Shown here: one piece after another, positions 1 through 8,653 of the stretch | Position numbering within the stretch: the stretch's first letter is position 1 | Layout of the letters: each line of letters opens with the position of its first letter | Assembly (NCBI RefSeq): GCF_035958815.1 | Contig: NZ_CP108383.1 | Location: forward strand, 124,001 to 188,000 | Direction of reading: 5' to 3' | Length of the DNA: 64,000 nt | Source: Nocardia sp. NBC_01327 | Lineage (GTDB): Bacteria > Actinomycetota > Actinomycetes > Mycobacteriales > Mycobacteriaceae | Notes under the pieces: model-generated | What the model saw: the letters and a program-made list of their open reading frames with translations, nothing else | The model's database searches: none | Told to the model about the DNA's origin: nothing | Translations under genes and position numbers: made by a program

Positions 1-571
1 TGGTCATGGACACCAGCTCGCCGACCACCGATGAGGCTCGCCCGCAGGCAATTTCGGCATCGACCCGGGCGGAGGCGACCAGCAGTCGCTCCTCATCCAT
101 TGCGGTGGCGAAACTTTCAGCGAAGGACAGCCCCGGCAGATCGTCCAGCGCGCGTCCGGTCCACTCGGCCAGCGCCGCCGCGTACAGCCGCGCCGCGCCC
201 TCGTGATCGCCCGCATTGGCGGCCTCGGTACCGGACCGGCGAATGCTCTCGAAACGCCCGATATCGCAATTCTCATCGGGGATTTCGAGCCGGTACCCGG
301 AGGATTCGGTGCGCAGCACGGCGGCCGGATCGATGCCCGCATTGCGGAGCGTCTTCCGGATATTCGAGACGAACACCTGCAGGCTGGCCTGATAGGAGTC
401 CGGCGGTTCGTCGTTCCAGACGATGTCGGCCAGGGCCTGCGAAGACACCGCCCGCCGCCGGTTCACCGTCAATGCCGCCAGCAGTGCGCGCGGCTTCGGG
501 CCGCCGACCAGGACCGGCCGGCCGCCGACCAGCACTTGCACAGGTCCGAGGACCCGCACATCGAGAGTCAT
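1..571 (-). CDS. SARP/BTAD-family transcriptional regulator (3' end outside window)
   Basis: The ATG at 571 opens a frame that stays open to the window edge, so only the first 190 residues are visible. It begins MTLDVRVLGPVQVLVGG, followed by a winged-helix OmpR-like DNA-binding domain (about residues 1-95, with the pattern ALLAALTVN...LADIVW...LQVFVSNIRKTL...GYRL) and the start of a bacterial transcriptional activation (BTAD) domain. This order is typical of Streptomyces antibiotic regulatory proteins and of AfsR/DnrI-like regulators. It lies downstream of fba on the same strand but is separated from it by a hairpin, so it is probably transcribed independently. Whether an NB-ARC or other C-terminal domain follows cannot be seen. 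The family call is firm; the target is unknown. Confidence 0.85.
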   Translation of the reverse strand, partial: MTLDVRVLGPVQVLVGGRPVLVGGPKPRALLAALTVNRRRAVSSQALADIVWNDEPPDSYQASLQVFVSNIRKTLRNAGIDPAAVLRTESSGYRLEIPDENCDIGRFESIRRSGTEAANAGDHEGAARLYAAALAEWTGRALDDLPGLSFAESFATAMDEERLLVASARVDAEIACGRASSVVGELVSMT

Positions 572-659
572 TGCGCTGCACCTCGTATAACAAGCGAGCC
601 GCCGCGGCGACCGATTCGGTCGGAGACCGAACGGCTACCGCGGCACGCTCTGCTCACCT

Positions 660-679
660 GGCCGGAGTTTTCTCCGGCC
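660..679 (-). terminator. Hairpin terminator after fba
   Basis: A perfect 8-bp stem (GGCCGGAG / CTCCGGCC) with a TTTT loop starts 14 nt past the fba stop. There is no clear U-tract on the minus strand, which is common for actinobacterial terminators. It separates fba from the SARP-type regulator. Confidence 0.6.
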
Positions 680-692
680 TCGGGGTTCAACC

Positions 693-1730
693 TTACTTGG
701 CGCTGATAGAGCGACCGGCCGACTTCAGGTCGTTGGCGGCCTCGAAAACGCGTGCGGCCATGGAGGACTCCGCCTTCTTGAGGTAGCTGCGCGGGTCGTA
801 GACCTTCTTGTTGCCGACCTCACCGTCGATCTTCAGCACGCCGTCGTAGTTGGCGAACATATGCCCGGCCAGCGGGCGGGTGAAGGCGTACTGGGTGTCG
901 GTGTCGACGTTCATCTTCACCACGCCGTAGCGCAGCGAATCCTCGATCTCCGACTTCAGCGAACCGCTGCCGCCGTGGAAGACGAAGTCGAACGGCTGCG
1001 CGTCGGGGCTCAGGCCCAGCTTGGCGGCCGCGACCCGCTGGCCCTCGGCCAGCACCTCGGGCTTGAGCACCACATTGCCGGGCTTGTACACACCGTGCAC
1101 ATTGCCGAAGGTGGCGGCGAGCAGGTACTTGCCGTTCTCGCCGGCGCCCAGCGCGTCGATGGTCTTCTGGAAATCCTCGGGGGAGGTGTAGAGCTTCTCG
1201 TTGATCTCGGCCTCTACGCCGTCCTCTTCACCGCCGACGACGCCGATCTCGACCTCGAGAATGATGTTGGCCGCGTGGCACTGCTTGAGCAGCTCCTTCG
1301 CGATCTCCAGGTTCTCGTCGATCGGGATGGCCGAACCGTCCCACATGTGCGACTGGAACAGCGGGTTCTGCCCGGCCTTCACACGCTCGGCCGAAATGGC
1401 CAGCAGCGGGCGGACGAAGGTGTCCAGCTTGTCCTTCGGGCAGTGGTCGGTGTGCAGCGCGATGGTGATGTCGTACTCAGCCGCGATCACATGCGCGAAC
1501 TCGGCGAGCGCGACCGCGCCGGTCACCATGCTCTTCACGCCCAGGCCGGAACCGAATTCGGCGCCGCCGGTGGAGAACTGGATGATGCCGTCACTGCCCG
1601 CGTCGGCGAAACCCTTGATCGCGGCATTGATCGTCTCGGACGAGGTGCAGTTGATCGCGGGGAACGCGAAGGAGTTCTCCTTGGCCCGAGCAATCATCTC
1701 GGCGTAGATCTCCGGAGTCGCGATGGGCAC
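693..1730 (-). CDS. fba: Class II fructose-1,6-bisphosphate aldolase
   Basis: This is the zinc-dependent aldolase of glycolysis and gluconeogenesis, which interconverts fructose-1,6-bisphosphate with dihydroxyacetone phosphate and glyceraldehyde-3-phosphate. The 345-residue length matches mycobacterial class II enzymes. The LHTDHCPK motif supplies the catalytic Asp95 and zinc ligand His96; the DGSAIP and HGGSGS motifs further on are also characteristic. The GTG at 1730 is chosen because GGAGGT ends 4 nt upstream and the protein then starts MPIATPEIYAEM, as in relatives. A longer in-frame upstream start exists but has no ribosome binding site. It is divergent from the DedA pair, as in M. tuberculosis, where fba (Rv0363c) is next to a DedA gene (Rv0364). 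Confidence 0.97.
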   Translation of the reverse strand: MPIATPEIYAEMIARAKENSFAFPAINCTSSETINAAIKGFADAGSDGIIQFSTGGAEFGSGLGVKSMVTGAVALAEFAHVIAAEYDITIALHTDHCPKDKLDTFVRPLLAISAERVKAGQNPLFQSHMWDGSAIPIDENLEIAKELLKQCHAANIILEVEIGVVGGEEDGVEAEINEKLYTSPEDFQKTIDALGAGENGKYLLAATFGNVHGVYKPGNVVLKPEVLAEGQRVAAAKLGLSPDAQPFDFVFHGGSGSLKSEIEDSLRYGVVKMNVDTDTQYAFTRPLAGHMFANYDGVLKIDGEVGNKKVYDPRSYLKKAESSMAARVFEAANDLKSAGRSISAK

Positions 1731-1779
1731 AATGACCTCCGTAGTGGTGTGCTGTGTACAACAAATTCTGTCAGGCGAC

Positions 1780-1807
1780 ACCCTAGGGCAGTCGTGTTTC
1801 GCCATAA
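1780..1807 (-). promoter_or_regulatory. Possible fba promoter
   Basis: On the minus strand, TTATGG (1807-1802) is followed after 16 nt by TAGGGT (1785-1780), about 50 nt upstream of the fba GTG start. This is a plausible SigA-like promoter with a leader of about 43 nt. It was found by eye only. Confidence 0.35.
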
Positions 1808-1889
1808 GCGGTGCCCTGGAAGCGAACCACCTGAGAGCACGCTGTGCGACATTCTGTGGCAGACCGCATTCACCGGTAGGGTGGTCGCC

Positions 1890-2594
1890 GTGACCTTGCT
1901 GGCCTTGTCAGATGCCGTGACGACCAACGCCGCCCTGCCCGCGATTCTCGATCCCATGCATCTCCTAACGGATACCTGGATGAAGCACGCGGTGCTCCCG
2001 GCGATCTTGGTGATTGTTTTCATCGAGACAGGGCTGCTGTTCCCGATCCTGCCCGGCGATTCGCTGTTGTTCACTGGCGGTCTGCTGTCCGCGCAGTCGA
2101 ATCCGCCGGTCAATTTCTGGGTGCTGCTGTTCTCGGTCATCGTGATCGCGTTCCTCGGCGACCAGTCCGGTTACTGGATAGGCAGGGCCATCGGCCCCGC
2201 GCTGTTCCAGAAGGAGGACAGTCGCTTCTTCAAGAAGCGGTATGTCACCGAGACCCACGAGTTCTTCGAGAAGCACGGCCCGAAGACCATCATCCTGGCC
2301 CGCTTCGTGCCCATCGTGCGCACGTTCATGCCGGTGCTGGCCGGTGTCTCGAAGATGGAGTACCGCAAGTTCGTCACCTTCGACATCGTCGGCGCGATCC
2401 TCTGGGGTGGCGGCGTCACCGTGCTCGGCTACTTCCTGGGCAATGTCGAATTCATCCGTAAGAACGTTGAGGCCATCTTCCTGCTCATCGTGCTCGTCTC
2501 GATCCTGCCGGGCATCGTCACCGTGGTGAAGAACCTGCGCAATCGTGGCGCGGCGCCGGAGCTGGCCGCCACGTCGAACGAGCCGACCCACTGA
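1890..2594 (+). CDS. DedA-family integral membrane protein (first of two)
   Basis: This 234-residue polytopic membrane protein belongs to the DedA/SNARE-associated (VTT) family, whose members are implicated in lipid flipping and envelope homeostasis. Diagnostic features are the re-entrant segment ETGLLFPILPGDSLL, the GDQSGYWIGR segment, and the family signature ILARFVPIVRTFMPVLAG. Several hydrophobic helices follow, and the C-terminal tail is short and hydrophilic. The GTG at 1890 is preceded by GGTAGG with about 9 nt spacing; a GTG at 1881 in the same frame is the alternative. A second DedA gene starts 7 nt after its stop, so the two are probably co-transcribed. It corresponds to M. tuberculosis Rv0364 by position and sequence pattern. 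Confidence 0.9.
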   Translation: MTLLALSDAVTTNAALPAILDPMHLLTDTWMKHAVLPAILVIVFIETGLLFPILPGDSLLFTGGLLSAQSNPPVNFWVLLFSVIVIAFLGDQSGYWIGRAIGPALFQKEDSRFFKKRYVTETHEFFEKHGPKTIILARFVPIVRTFMPVLAGVSKMEYRKFVTFDIVGAILWGGGVTVLGYFLGNVEFIRKNVEAIFLLIVLVSILPGIVTVVKNLRNRGAAPELAATSNEPTH

Positions 2595-2601
2595 GCCATC
2601 G

Positions 2602-3312
2602 GTGTCGACCACCCCACTAACCCTCGCCATGAGCGGCTTCGGACCGCTCGAGACGGCCGGGCCGGTGCTGGTGTGGACTGTTGTCCTCACCTTCGTTTTC
2701 CTGGAGTGCGCGTTCATCATCGGGCTGTTCCTGCCCGGAGATTCGATGCTCATCACCGCGGGTGTCGTGCTGGCCTCGCAGGCCAGCGGCCAATTGCACA
2801 TCTGGGCGCTGGCGGTCGGCACCATGATCGCCGCGATCGCGGGCAATCAGGTCGGCTATGTGGTCGGACAGCGCACCGGGCATCATCTGGTGGCGCGTAA
2901 GAACGGCAAATACATCAATACCCGCAATCTCGGGCGGGTGGCCGAACTACTGCACCGGCACGGGTTCCTGGCCGTCCTGGTGGCGCGCTGGATCCCGTGG
3001 GTGCGCACGCTGTGCCCCATGGTCGCCGGGGCCGCGGATATGGATCACCGCAAGTACACGATCGCCTCCACCATCGGCGCGATCATCTGGGCGCCGGTGC
3101 TGCTACTGGTCGGCTACTACGCCGGCAGCTTCCTGGAGCAGGTGTCCTGGCTGATGCCCGCCGTGATCGGGACGCTCGTGGTCGGCCTGATTCTGGGCAC
3201 CCTCGTCGGCGTCCGCCAGTACCGGGCCGAAATGTCGCGGCCGGTCGAGGATTTCGACCTCGACAGCGAATGCGAGACGGTACCGCCCGAGGTGCGGCGG
3301 AAGAATATCTGA
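2602..3312 (+). CDS. DedA-family integral membrane protein (second of two)
   Basis: This second DedA/VTT-family protein (236 residues) carries ECAFIIGLFLPGDSMLI, GNQVGYVVGQRTG and LVARWIPWVRTLCPMVAG, which match the same three conserved blocks as its neighbour with clear sequence divergence. It has hydrophobic segments near both ends of the domain and an acidic C-terminus. The start is uncertain: the GTG at 2602, 7 nt after the previous stop, suits translational coupling, while the ATG at 2629 would remove 9 residues. Neither has a good Shine-Dalgarno. Tandem DedA paralogs suggest partly redundant or specialised lipid substrates, but no substrate can be read from sequence. Confidence 0.88.
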   Translation: MSTTPLTLAMSGFGPLETAGPVLVWTVVLTFVFLECAFIIGLFLPGDSMLITAGVVLASQASGQLHIWALAVGTMIAAIAGNQVGYVVGQRTGHHLVARKNGKYINTRNLGRVAELLHRHGFLAVLVARWIPWVRTLCPMVAGAADMDHRKYTIASTIGAIIWAPVLLLVGYYAGSFLEQVSWLMPAVIGTLVVGLILGTLVGVRQYRAEMSRPVEDFDLDSECETVPPEVRRKNI

Positions 3313-3326
3313 CGTTCCACGCTGTT

Positions 3327-3356
3327 GATCCCGGCCGCAAACACGCCGGGATGACG
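3327..3356. repeat. Palindromic intergenic repeat, copy 1
   Basis: An 8-bp inverted repeat (ATCCCGGC / GCCGGGAT) with a 9-nt loop is embedded in about 30 bp that recur almost identically at 9134-9163. Both copies lie shortly after a stop codon (here 14 nt after the second DedA gene), so the element may act as a REP-like terminator or mRNA end. It sits between convergent genes. Confidence 0.6.
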
Positions 3357-3365
3357 GGGTTCGAG

Positions 3366-4508
3366 TCAGAGTCCGGCGGCCGAGACGGTGTGCGCCGCCT
3401 CCATGAGCTTCCAGCCCGAAAGCTGAACCGACAGATCGCGTTCGGGGGTGCGCGAGGCGGAGACCGATCCCCCTTCGAAGCGGCCCGCACCCGATACCGC
3501 GGGTAGTCGGGCCGGTAATCGCCAGTCCGGGCCGAAGAGCGGGTCGCCCTCCACCTCCAGGCGGTTCTCCCAGGCGGCCGTCGCGGAATTGCGCACGATG
3601 GCGGCCGCGGTGCGGCGCGCGTTGACCTGTGCACTCTCCTCACCGGGCAGCATCACCGCCATGAGCGCCAGGTAGCGCACGAGAATGCCGTTGAACAGGC
3701 CGCCGTCCCCGCCCCCGCCGCCGATGACCACGCCGCCGCCGACCATATGCTCCTCGATCGCGGCGAGCAGGCGCACCGCGCGCTCGACGTGCCGGGGTTC
3801 CCCGGTGCGCACGGCGAGTTCGGTTTCCAGGCCGAGCACCACGCCCTGGCAGTAGCTGTAGACGGGACGCTCGACCTCACCCGAGGGCAGATGGACGCCA
3901 TCGAAGATGAGGCCGGTTTCCTTGTCGCGCAGGGTGTTGTCGAGCCAGTCGGAGATCTCCTGGGCGCGGGCGTAGCGGCCGAGCCGGGCCATCGCGATAC
4001 CGACCGGGCCGTTCGCGGGAGCATTGAAGAAATCGGAGTTCCTGCGCCAGGGCACCGCACCGAACTCCGGCTCGAAGCCGTTGTACAGCTCCTTGTCCAG
4101 CGCGATCAGCGCGCCGCGGACCTCGGTGACCTGCTGGGTGCGCTCGGCACGCTCCAAAGAGATTGTCAGCCAGGCCATATCGTCGTAGTAGTTATTGGTC
4201 CAGCCGGTGAGATTGCGCATCCGCATCCCGTGCGCGATCGACCAGATCCGGCGCTGCCGCACCGGGGTCGGCGCCCGATTGGCCGCATCCACCGCGCAGT
4301 CCACCAGATGCGCCTGCCACCAGTAGTGCCAGTTCGCGAAGCCGCGTTCGCGTTTGGTGGCCGGCCACCCCACCACCCCGAGCGCGGTGCCCGGCACCGC
4401 CCACAGCGTTCTCAGATGCCGCGAAACGATCGCCGACTCGGCCAGATCGGCACGCTCCGACCAGAGCGCAGCGGTCGGCTCGATATTGCGTCCGGTCCGC
4501 GAAGTCAT
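3366..4508 (-). CDS. Glycoside hydrolase family 76-like protein
   Basis: This 380-residue protein has no signal peptide and carries the GH76 (endo-alpha-1,6-mannanase type) signature NNYYDDMAWL with adjacent aspartates Asp109 and Asp110, the usual catalytic pair. It also has repeated aromatic/Asp-rich (alpha/alpha)-barrel-like segments (FANWHYWWQAHLVD, YSYCQGVVLGLE) and a Gly-rich loop near residue 275. In actinobacteria, relatives lie next to fba and DedA genes (Rv0365c in M. tuberculosis). A role in trimming alpha-1,6-mannose polymers of lipomannan-type glycans is an inference from the family, and the lack of a secretion signal leaves the substrate location unclear. ATG start at 4508. Confidence 0.8.
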   Translation of the reverse strand: MTSRTGRNIEPTAALWSERADLAESAIVSRHLRTLWAVPGTALGVVGWPATKRERGFANWHYWWQAHLVDCAVDAANRAPTPVRQRRIWSIAHGMRMRNLTGWTNNYYDDMAWLTISLERAERTQQVTEVRGALIALDKELYNGFEPEFGAVPWRRNSDFFNAPANGPVGIAMARLGRYARAQEISDWLDNTLRDKETGLIFDGVHLPSGEVERPVYSYCQGVVLGLETELAVRTGEPRHVERAVRLLAAIEEHMVGGGVVIGGGGGDGGLFNGILVRYLALMAVMLPGEESAQVNARRTAAAIVRNSATAAWENRLEVEGDPLFGPDWRLPARLPAVSGAGRFEGGSVSASRTPERDLSVQLSGWKLMEAAHTVSAAGL

Positions 4509-4553
4509 AGGACAAATAGTGCCAGCCGCACGCCCGGTTTCGTGGCTGATTTG

Positions 4554-5246
4554 TTACCAGGCGTGTGACAGATCCGCATGCTCTCTGATCCAGGCATGCA
4601 TGGCGATGCCCGCGGCCACGCCCGCATTGATGCTCCGGGTGGAACCGAACTGCGCGATCGACACGGTCAGGACGGCGGCGTCACGTGCGGCATCGGTGAC
4701 TCCCGGGCCCTCCTGACCGAAGAGCAGCAGGCAATTGCGGGGCAGCCGAGCGGTTTCCAGCGGGACCGAACCGGGGACATTGTCGACCGCGACCACGGTC
4801 AGGCCTTCGGACGCGGCGAATTTCAGCAGTTCGGCGGTATCGGCGTGATGGTGGATGTGCTGGTAGCGGTCGGTGACCATGGCCCCGCGGCGGTTCCAGC
4901 GCTTGCGGCCGACAATGTGCACGGCGGCCGCGCCGAAGGCATTGGCGGTGCGCACGACCGTGCCGATATTCGCGTCGTGGCCGAAGTTCTCGATGGCCAC
5001 GTGGAAGGGATGCCGGCGGCTGTCGATATCGGCGATGATGGCCTCGCGGGCCCAATAGCGGTAGGCGTCCACCACATTGCGGCGGTCGCCGTGTGCGAGC
5101 AACTCCGGGTCCAGGCGCGGATCCTCCGGTGGTTCGGTGCCGTATTCCTCGCGCCACGGTCCGACCCCGTGCGGATGCTCACCCCATTCGGTGGGACCGG
5201 GGGCGAGCGATTCGTCGGCTGTCGGGCGTGAACTCACCTGCGTCAT
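4554..5246 (-). CDS. TrmH/SpoU-family RNA 2'-O-methyltransferase
   Basis: This 230-residue SPOUT-class methyltransferase is predicted to transfer a methyl group from S-adenosylmethionine to a ribose 2'-OH of tRNA or rRNA. It has the three SpoU motifs: motif 1 NFGHDANIGTVVRTANAFG (Asn93, Arg99), motif 2 LLLFGQEGPGV, and motif 3 STRSINAGVAAGIAMHAW near the C-terminus, which form the trefoil-knot SAM site. The N-terminal ~70 residues are a linker with Pro/Glu-rich sequence and are less conserved. It resembles Rv0380c of M. tuberculosis by neighbourhood. The RNA target is not predictable. Confidence 0.9.
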   Translation of the reverse strand: MTQVSSRPTADESLAPGPTEWGEHPHGVGPWREEYGTEPPEDPRLDPELLAHGDRRNVVDAYRYWAREAIIADIDSRRHPFHVAIENFGHDANIGTVVRTANAFGAAAVHIVGRKRWNRRGAMVTDRYQHIHHHADTAELLKFAASEGLTVVAVDNVPGSVPLETARLPRNCLLLFGQEGPGVTDAARDAAVLTVSIAQFGSTRSINAGVAAGIAMHAWIREHADLSHAW

Positions 5247-5281
5247 CGTAATGACAGGTCAGGGCGTACCTGCCCGGCCCG

Positions 5282-5608
5282 TCAGTGGCTGCCGATGATC
5301 GCGAACAGAATGATCCCGCCGTAGACCAGGACCGCCAGGCAGAGGATCGCGGTCGCGACGATCCCGCAGATCATTCCGGCCAGCAGATTGCCACGCCCGC
5401 CCAGCATGCCGCCCGAAAGCTCCACCTCCCGGCGCGCCCTATGACCCATGACCCACGCGACCGGGCCGAGCAGCAGGGGGACCAGGCACAGGAAGCCGCC
5501 GACCAGGCTGATGATCCCGAGCACCATGACCGTCGTCGCCTGCGGGTGATCCGGCGGCCGGAGGGGGTAACCGGGATAACCCTGGTAGCCGTAAGGCGGA
5601 TAGCTCAC
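5282..5608 (-). CDS. Small DUF4190-like membrane protein
   Basis: Starting at the GTG at 5608, this encodes 108 residues: a Tyr/Pro/Gly-rich cytoplasmic N-terminus (SYPPYGYQGYPGYPLRPP) followed by two strongly hydrophobic segments (about residues 28-55 and 75-105) joined by a basic loop, GHRARREVELSGG. This layout is typical of actinobacterial DUF4190 proteins, whose function is unknown. An open frame continues upstream, but it overlaps the divergent kinase gene and has no typical start, so the short form is preferred. A three-codon frame (ATGGTGCGGTGA) overlaps the GTG start by sequence; whether it is translated is unknown. Confidence 0.65.
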   Translation of the reverse strand: MSYPPYGYQGYPGYPLRPPDHPQATTVMVLGIISLVGGFLCLVPLLLGPVAWVMGHRARREVELSGGMLGGRGNLLAGMICGIVATAILCLAVLVYGGIILFAIIGSH

Positions 5609-5750
5609 CGCACCATGGTATTTCGCGGTATCCCGGAACGACGATTCATGCCGGAGCGCGACAAATCGCACGATGGTCGTGCTGGCCACACCCCGGATCG
5701 ACGGGTCTGCTCGCTCGTGCTCGGCGCCCGCCGCCAGCCACGATGAGGGT

Positions 5751-7142
5751 ATGAGCGATACGGCAGCCTTCCCCACTATCGTGCTCGATATGCCCGATCC
5801 GGAACCCGCGCCGCCGCCGCGCCCCGATCCGGCCGCCATGCTGCGCACCTTCCTGGTGGCACCGTTCCGGGCGCGCACCTGGAAGGAATTCGCCTATCTG
5901 ATCATCGTCTTCGGGCTCGGCTGCCTCGGCGCGGTCTATCTGGCCTTCGGATTCGCGGGCAGCCTGTACGCGTTCATCGTCCTGATCGGCATTCCGCTGA
6001 TGGCCTGTGTGATCCTCGGCGGGCGGATCTGGGGCCGGATCTACCGGGTGCTGTCCGCGCTGCTGCTGGGTACGCCGCTGCCGGAGCCGCCCCCGTTCAC
6101 CTTCCAGCCCGGCATCTGGGGCTGGCTGCGCGGCGCGTTCACCGATCGAACCTCGTGGCGCGCAGTACTTTTCCTGGCCTTCGAATGCGTGCTCGGCATC
6201 GGGGTCGGCTATCTGACGCTGATGGTCGTCGCCATGACGGGATTCCTGGCGCTCTCCCCCGTTCCGTGGGCGCTGTTCCATCCCACGAATGTGGATGCCG
6301 ATGGGGTGGAACACCATTCGCTCATGCAGTTCAACCAGTACTTCGTGGATACCTGGCCGCGCGTGCTCGCCTTCTCGGCGCTGGGTGTGCTCGGCTGCTT
6401 CCTGCTGCCGTGGCTGATCCGCGGCGTCTGCGTGCTGCACCGGCTGCTGGGGCAGTGGCTGCTCACGCCCACCGCCCGGGACCGCCGGCTGGTCGAACTG
6501 CAGGAGAGTCGCCGCGCGGCGGTCGACGATTCCGCCGCCACCCTGCGCCGGCTGGAACGCGATCTGCACGACGGCACCCAGGCGCGACTGGTCAGCATTG
6601 CCATGATGCTCGGCCGCGCCGAGGAACGGCTGGCCACGGGCGGTGACGCCGGTGAACTCATCGCCCAGGCCCGCACCGGCTCCAAGGAGGCGCTGACCGA
6701 ATTGCGCGAACTGGTGCGCGGCATCCACCCGCCCGCACTGGATCTGGGCCTGGAGGCGGCCCTGGAAACCCTGGCCGCCCGGTGCGCGATACCGGTGGAA
6801 CTGCGGGTGCTGCTGCCGGTGCGCCCCAGCCCCGCCATCGAGGCCATCGCCTACTTCTCGGTGGCCGAACTACTCACCAATGTGGTGAAACACGCTGGTG
6901 CGAATCGGATCTGGGTGGCAGTCCTGCCCACCGGCACGGACGCGCTGATGGTGAGTGTGCGCGACAACGGCCAAGGCGGTGCGCTGCAACCGGCCACCGG
7001 TCACGGGGAAGCCGCTGTTGCGGGCGGGCTTTCGGGCCTGGCCGCCCGCGCCCGCTCGGTCGACGGCACCCTGACCGTGGACAGCCCCGGCGGCGGTCCC
7101 ACCGTCGTGACACTGGTCCTGCCCTTGGCCGGCCCACAGTGA
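5751..7142 (+). CDS. NarL-type sensor histidine kinase
   Basis: This 463-residue membrane kinase has a short Pro-rich N-terminus, then a putative-sensor region of four hydrophobic segments in two pairs (about residues 45-100 and 135-235). A HisKA_3 dimerisation domain follows, with H-box LERDLHDGTQARLV (phospho-accepting His273), then a HATPase domain with N-box ELLTNVVKHAGANRI and G-box GLSGLAARARSVDG. The ATG at 5751 follows GAGGG. It pairs with the response regulator that begins 103 nt after its stop. The large extracytoplasmic loop between the second pair of helices (FHPTNVDADGVEHH) is the likely sensing surface. The signal is unknown. Confidence 0.93.
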   Translation: MSDTAAFPTIVLDMPDPEPAPPPRPDPAAMLRTFLVAPFRARTWKEFAYLIIVFGLGCLGAVYLAFGFAGSLYAFIVLIGIPLMACVILGGRIWGRIYRVLSALLLGTPLPEPPPFTFQPGIWGWLRGAFTDRTSWRAVLFLAFECVLGIGVGYLTLMVVAMTGFLALSPVPWALFHPTNVDADGVEHHSLMQFNQYFVDTWPRVLAFSALGVLGCFLLPWLIRGVCVLHRLLGQWLLTPTARDRRLVELQESRRAAVDDSAATLRRLERDLHDGTQARLVSIAMMLGRAEERLATGGDAGELIAQARTGSKEALTELRELVRGIHPPALDLGLEAALETLAARCAIPVELRVLLPVRPSPAIEAIAYFSVAELLTNVVKHAGANRIWVAVLPTGTDALMVSVRDNGQGGALQPATGHGEAAVAGGLSGLAARARSVDGTLTVDSPGGGPTVVTLVLPLAGPQ

Positions 7143-7245
7143 AGGCGTCTGCACGCGTCACACGAGCGGACCGCCGCGACGAAGCGATAGCCGGGCCATG
7201 CGCTCCGGCCCCCGACCGTGATCGCACCGAGCGCCCGAGCACCGC

Positions 7246-7920
7246 ATGAACGGCACCGCGGGCGCCGGGCCTGTGCCGTTGCGGGTGGTGATCGCCGAGG
7301 ACAATGGGATTCTGCGTGATGGGCTGACCGCGCTGCTCACCGAGCGTGGTCATGCGGTGGTCGCGGCGGTGGGTGACGCGGACGGGCTGGCGGCGGCCGT
7401 GGGTGCGCACCGTCCCGATGTGGCGGTGGTGGATGTGCGCATGCCGCCGAGCTTCACCGACGAGGGTTTGCTGGCGGCGCTCGCGCTGCGCCGCAGTCAT
7501 CCCGAAATAGGGGTGCTGGTCTTCTCGCAGTGGATCGAAACGCGCTATGCCACGGAACTTCTCGCCGCCGGTGCGGGCGGGGTGGGCTATCTGCTCAAGG
7601 ATCGGGTGGCCGATATCGGTGATTTCGTGGATGCCCTGCAGCGGGTCGCGACCGGCGGCACCGCGCTCGATCCGGAGGTGGTGAGTCAGCTGATGGGTGC
7701 GGCCCGGCAACAGGATTCGCTGGCCCGGCTCACCCCGCGCGAGCGCGAGGTGCTGGAACTGATGGCGCAGGGCCTGTCCAATTCCGCGCTGGCGCAGGCG
7801 CTCACGGTGACCGAGCGGGCGGTGGAGAAGCACATCGGCAATATCTTCACCAAGCTGGAGTTGCCGCCGTCGGATCTGCATCATCGGCGGGTGCTGGCGG
7901 TTCTGCGATTGAAGGGGTGA
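7246..7920 (+). CDS. NarL/LuxR-family response regulator
   Basis: This 224-residue partner of the upstream kinase has a receiver domain with acidic pair Glu18-Asp19, phospho-acceptor Asp63 in VAVVDVRMPP, and the conserved Lys in GYLLKDR near residue 118. It is followed by a LuxR/GerE helix-turn-helix: LTPREREVLELMAQGLSNSALAQAL...TERAVEKHIGNIFTKL. The domain order and length are standard for NarL-type regulators. Targets are unknown; autoregulation of the pair would be typical but no operator was identified. Confidence 0.94.
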   Translation: MNGTAGAGPVPLRVVIAEDNGILRDGLTALLTERGHAVVAAVGDADGLAAAVGAHRPDVAVVDVRMPPSFTDEGLLAALALRRSHPEIGVLVFSQWIETRYATELLAAGAGGVGYLLKDRVADIGDFVDALQRVATGGTALDPEVVSQLMGAARQQDSLARLTPREREVLELMAQGLSNSALAQALTVTERAVEKHIGNIFTKLELPPSDLHHRRVLAVLRLKG

Positions 7921-7960
7921 AACGTCGCTGCGGGGTTGCCGGGCGTGAAAGACTGGCGGA

Positions 7961-8578
7961 ATGCGTCGGTCGAGTCCTGCGGTAGCGCTGGCGGAAACAA
8001 TGAAAGCTGTTGAGTCCTGGCCTGATCACCTGTTGACGCTGGCCGAGTGGTCGGCGTTCCCCGAGGAGCAGCGCGGGCGCTGCCGCGAACTGGTCGACGG
8101 GGTACTGGTGCTGGCGCCGCAGCCGCCCCGGCATCAGCTGGCGGTGTGGCGGCTGGCGGCCCAATTGGAACCCGCGCTACCCAGGCGGGTCGCGGCACTG
8201 GCCCGCATCGAATTGGTTATCGAACAGGCGCATCCGGCGACCGTCCGCGTGCCCGATGTGCTGGTGGTGGGCGGTGAGGCGGGTGCGGCGCACGCCACCC
8301 GGGTACTGCCCCCGGATGTCTTGGCCGCCATAGAGATCGTCTCGCCGGGCTCGCGGCGCACGGATCGGGTCATGAAATTCGCGGAGTACGCGGAGAGCGG
8401 TATCGAGCACTACTGGCTGCTCGATACCGAAGGGTCGGTGCGACTGTTCACGTATCGGCTGCGCGACGGCCGCTACGAACCGACCGGTGAGTATTCGGGA
8501 CAGGTGACCCTCGAGCTCGACGGCATCGTCCTCCCGCTCGATCTGGATGCACTCACCGCACTGCGCACAACAGCCTGA
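7961..8578 (+). CDS. Uma2-family (DUF820) putative endonuclease
   Basis: This 205-residue protein matches the Uma2/DUF820 family, which has a restriction-endonuclease-like PD-(D/E)xK fold. The hallmark blocks are LTLAEWSAFPEE, ELVDGVLVLAPQP, RVPDVLVV (the PD of the core), and AIEIVSPGSRRTDRVMKFAEYAESGIEHYWLLD, which supplies the E-x-V and Lys positions. The family is common and multicopy in actinobacteria and cyanobacteria and its cellular role is unsettled. No partner helicase, toxin or transposase is adjacent. Start may be 7961 or the ATG at 8000, which is preceded by GCGGAAAC. Confidence 0.85.
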   Translation: MRRSSPAVALAETMKAVESWPDHLLTLAEWSAFPEEQRGRCRELVDGVLVLAPQPPRHQLAVWRLAAQLEPALPRRVAALARIELVIEQAHPATVRVPDVLVVGGEAGAAHATRVLPPDVLAAIEIVSPGSRRTDRVMKFAEYAESGIEHYWLLDTEGSVRLFTYRLRDGRYEPTGEYSGQVTLELDGIVLPLDLDALTALRTTA

Positions 8579-8653
8579 CCTCGCCCGATCCGCTACGCGG
8601 ACGGAGATTCGGGACTATCCTGGAGTCCCGGAAGCCGTGGTTGGAGGGTCTCG

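Noticed and set aside
7961..8578. Toxin-antitoxin or defence system around the Uma2-like gene
   Set aside because: No partner gene of such a system is adjacent; neighbours are a two-component pair and a small membrane protein.
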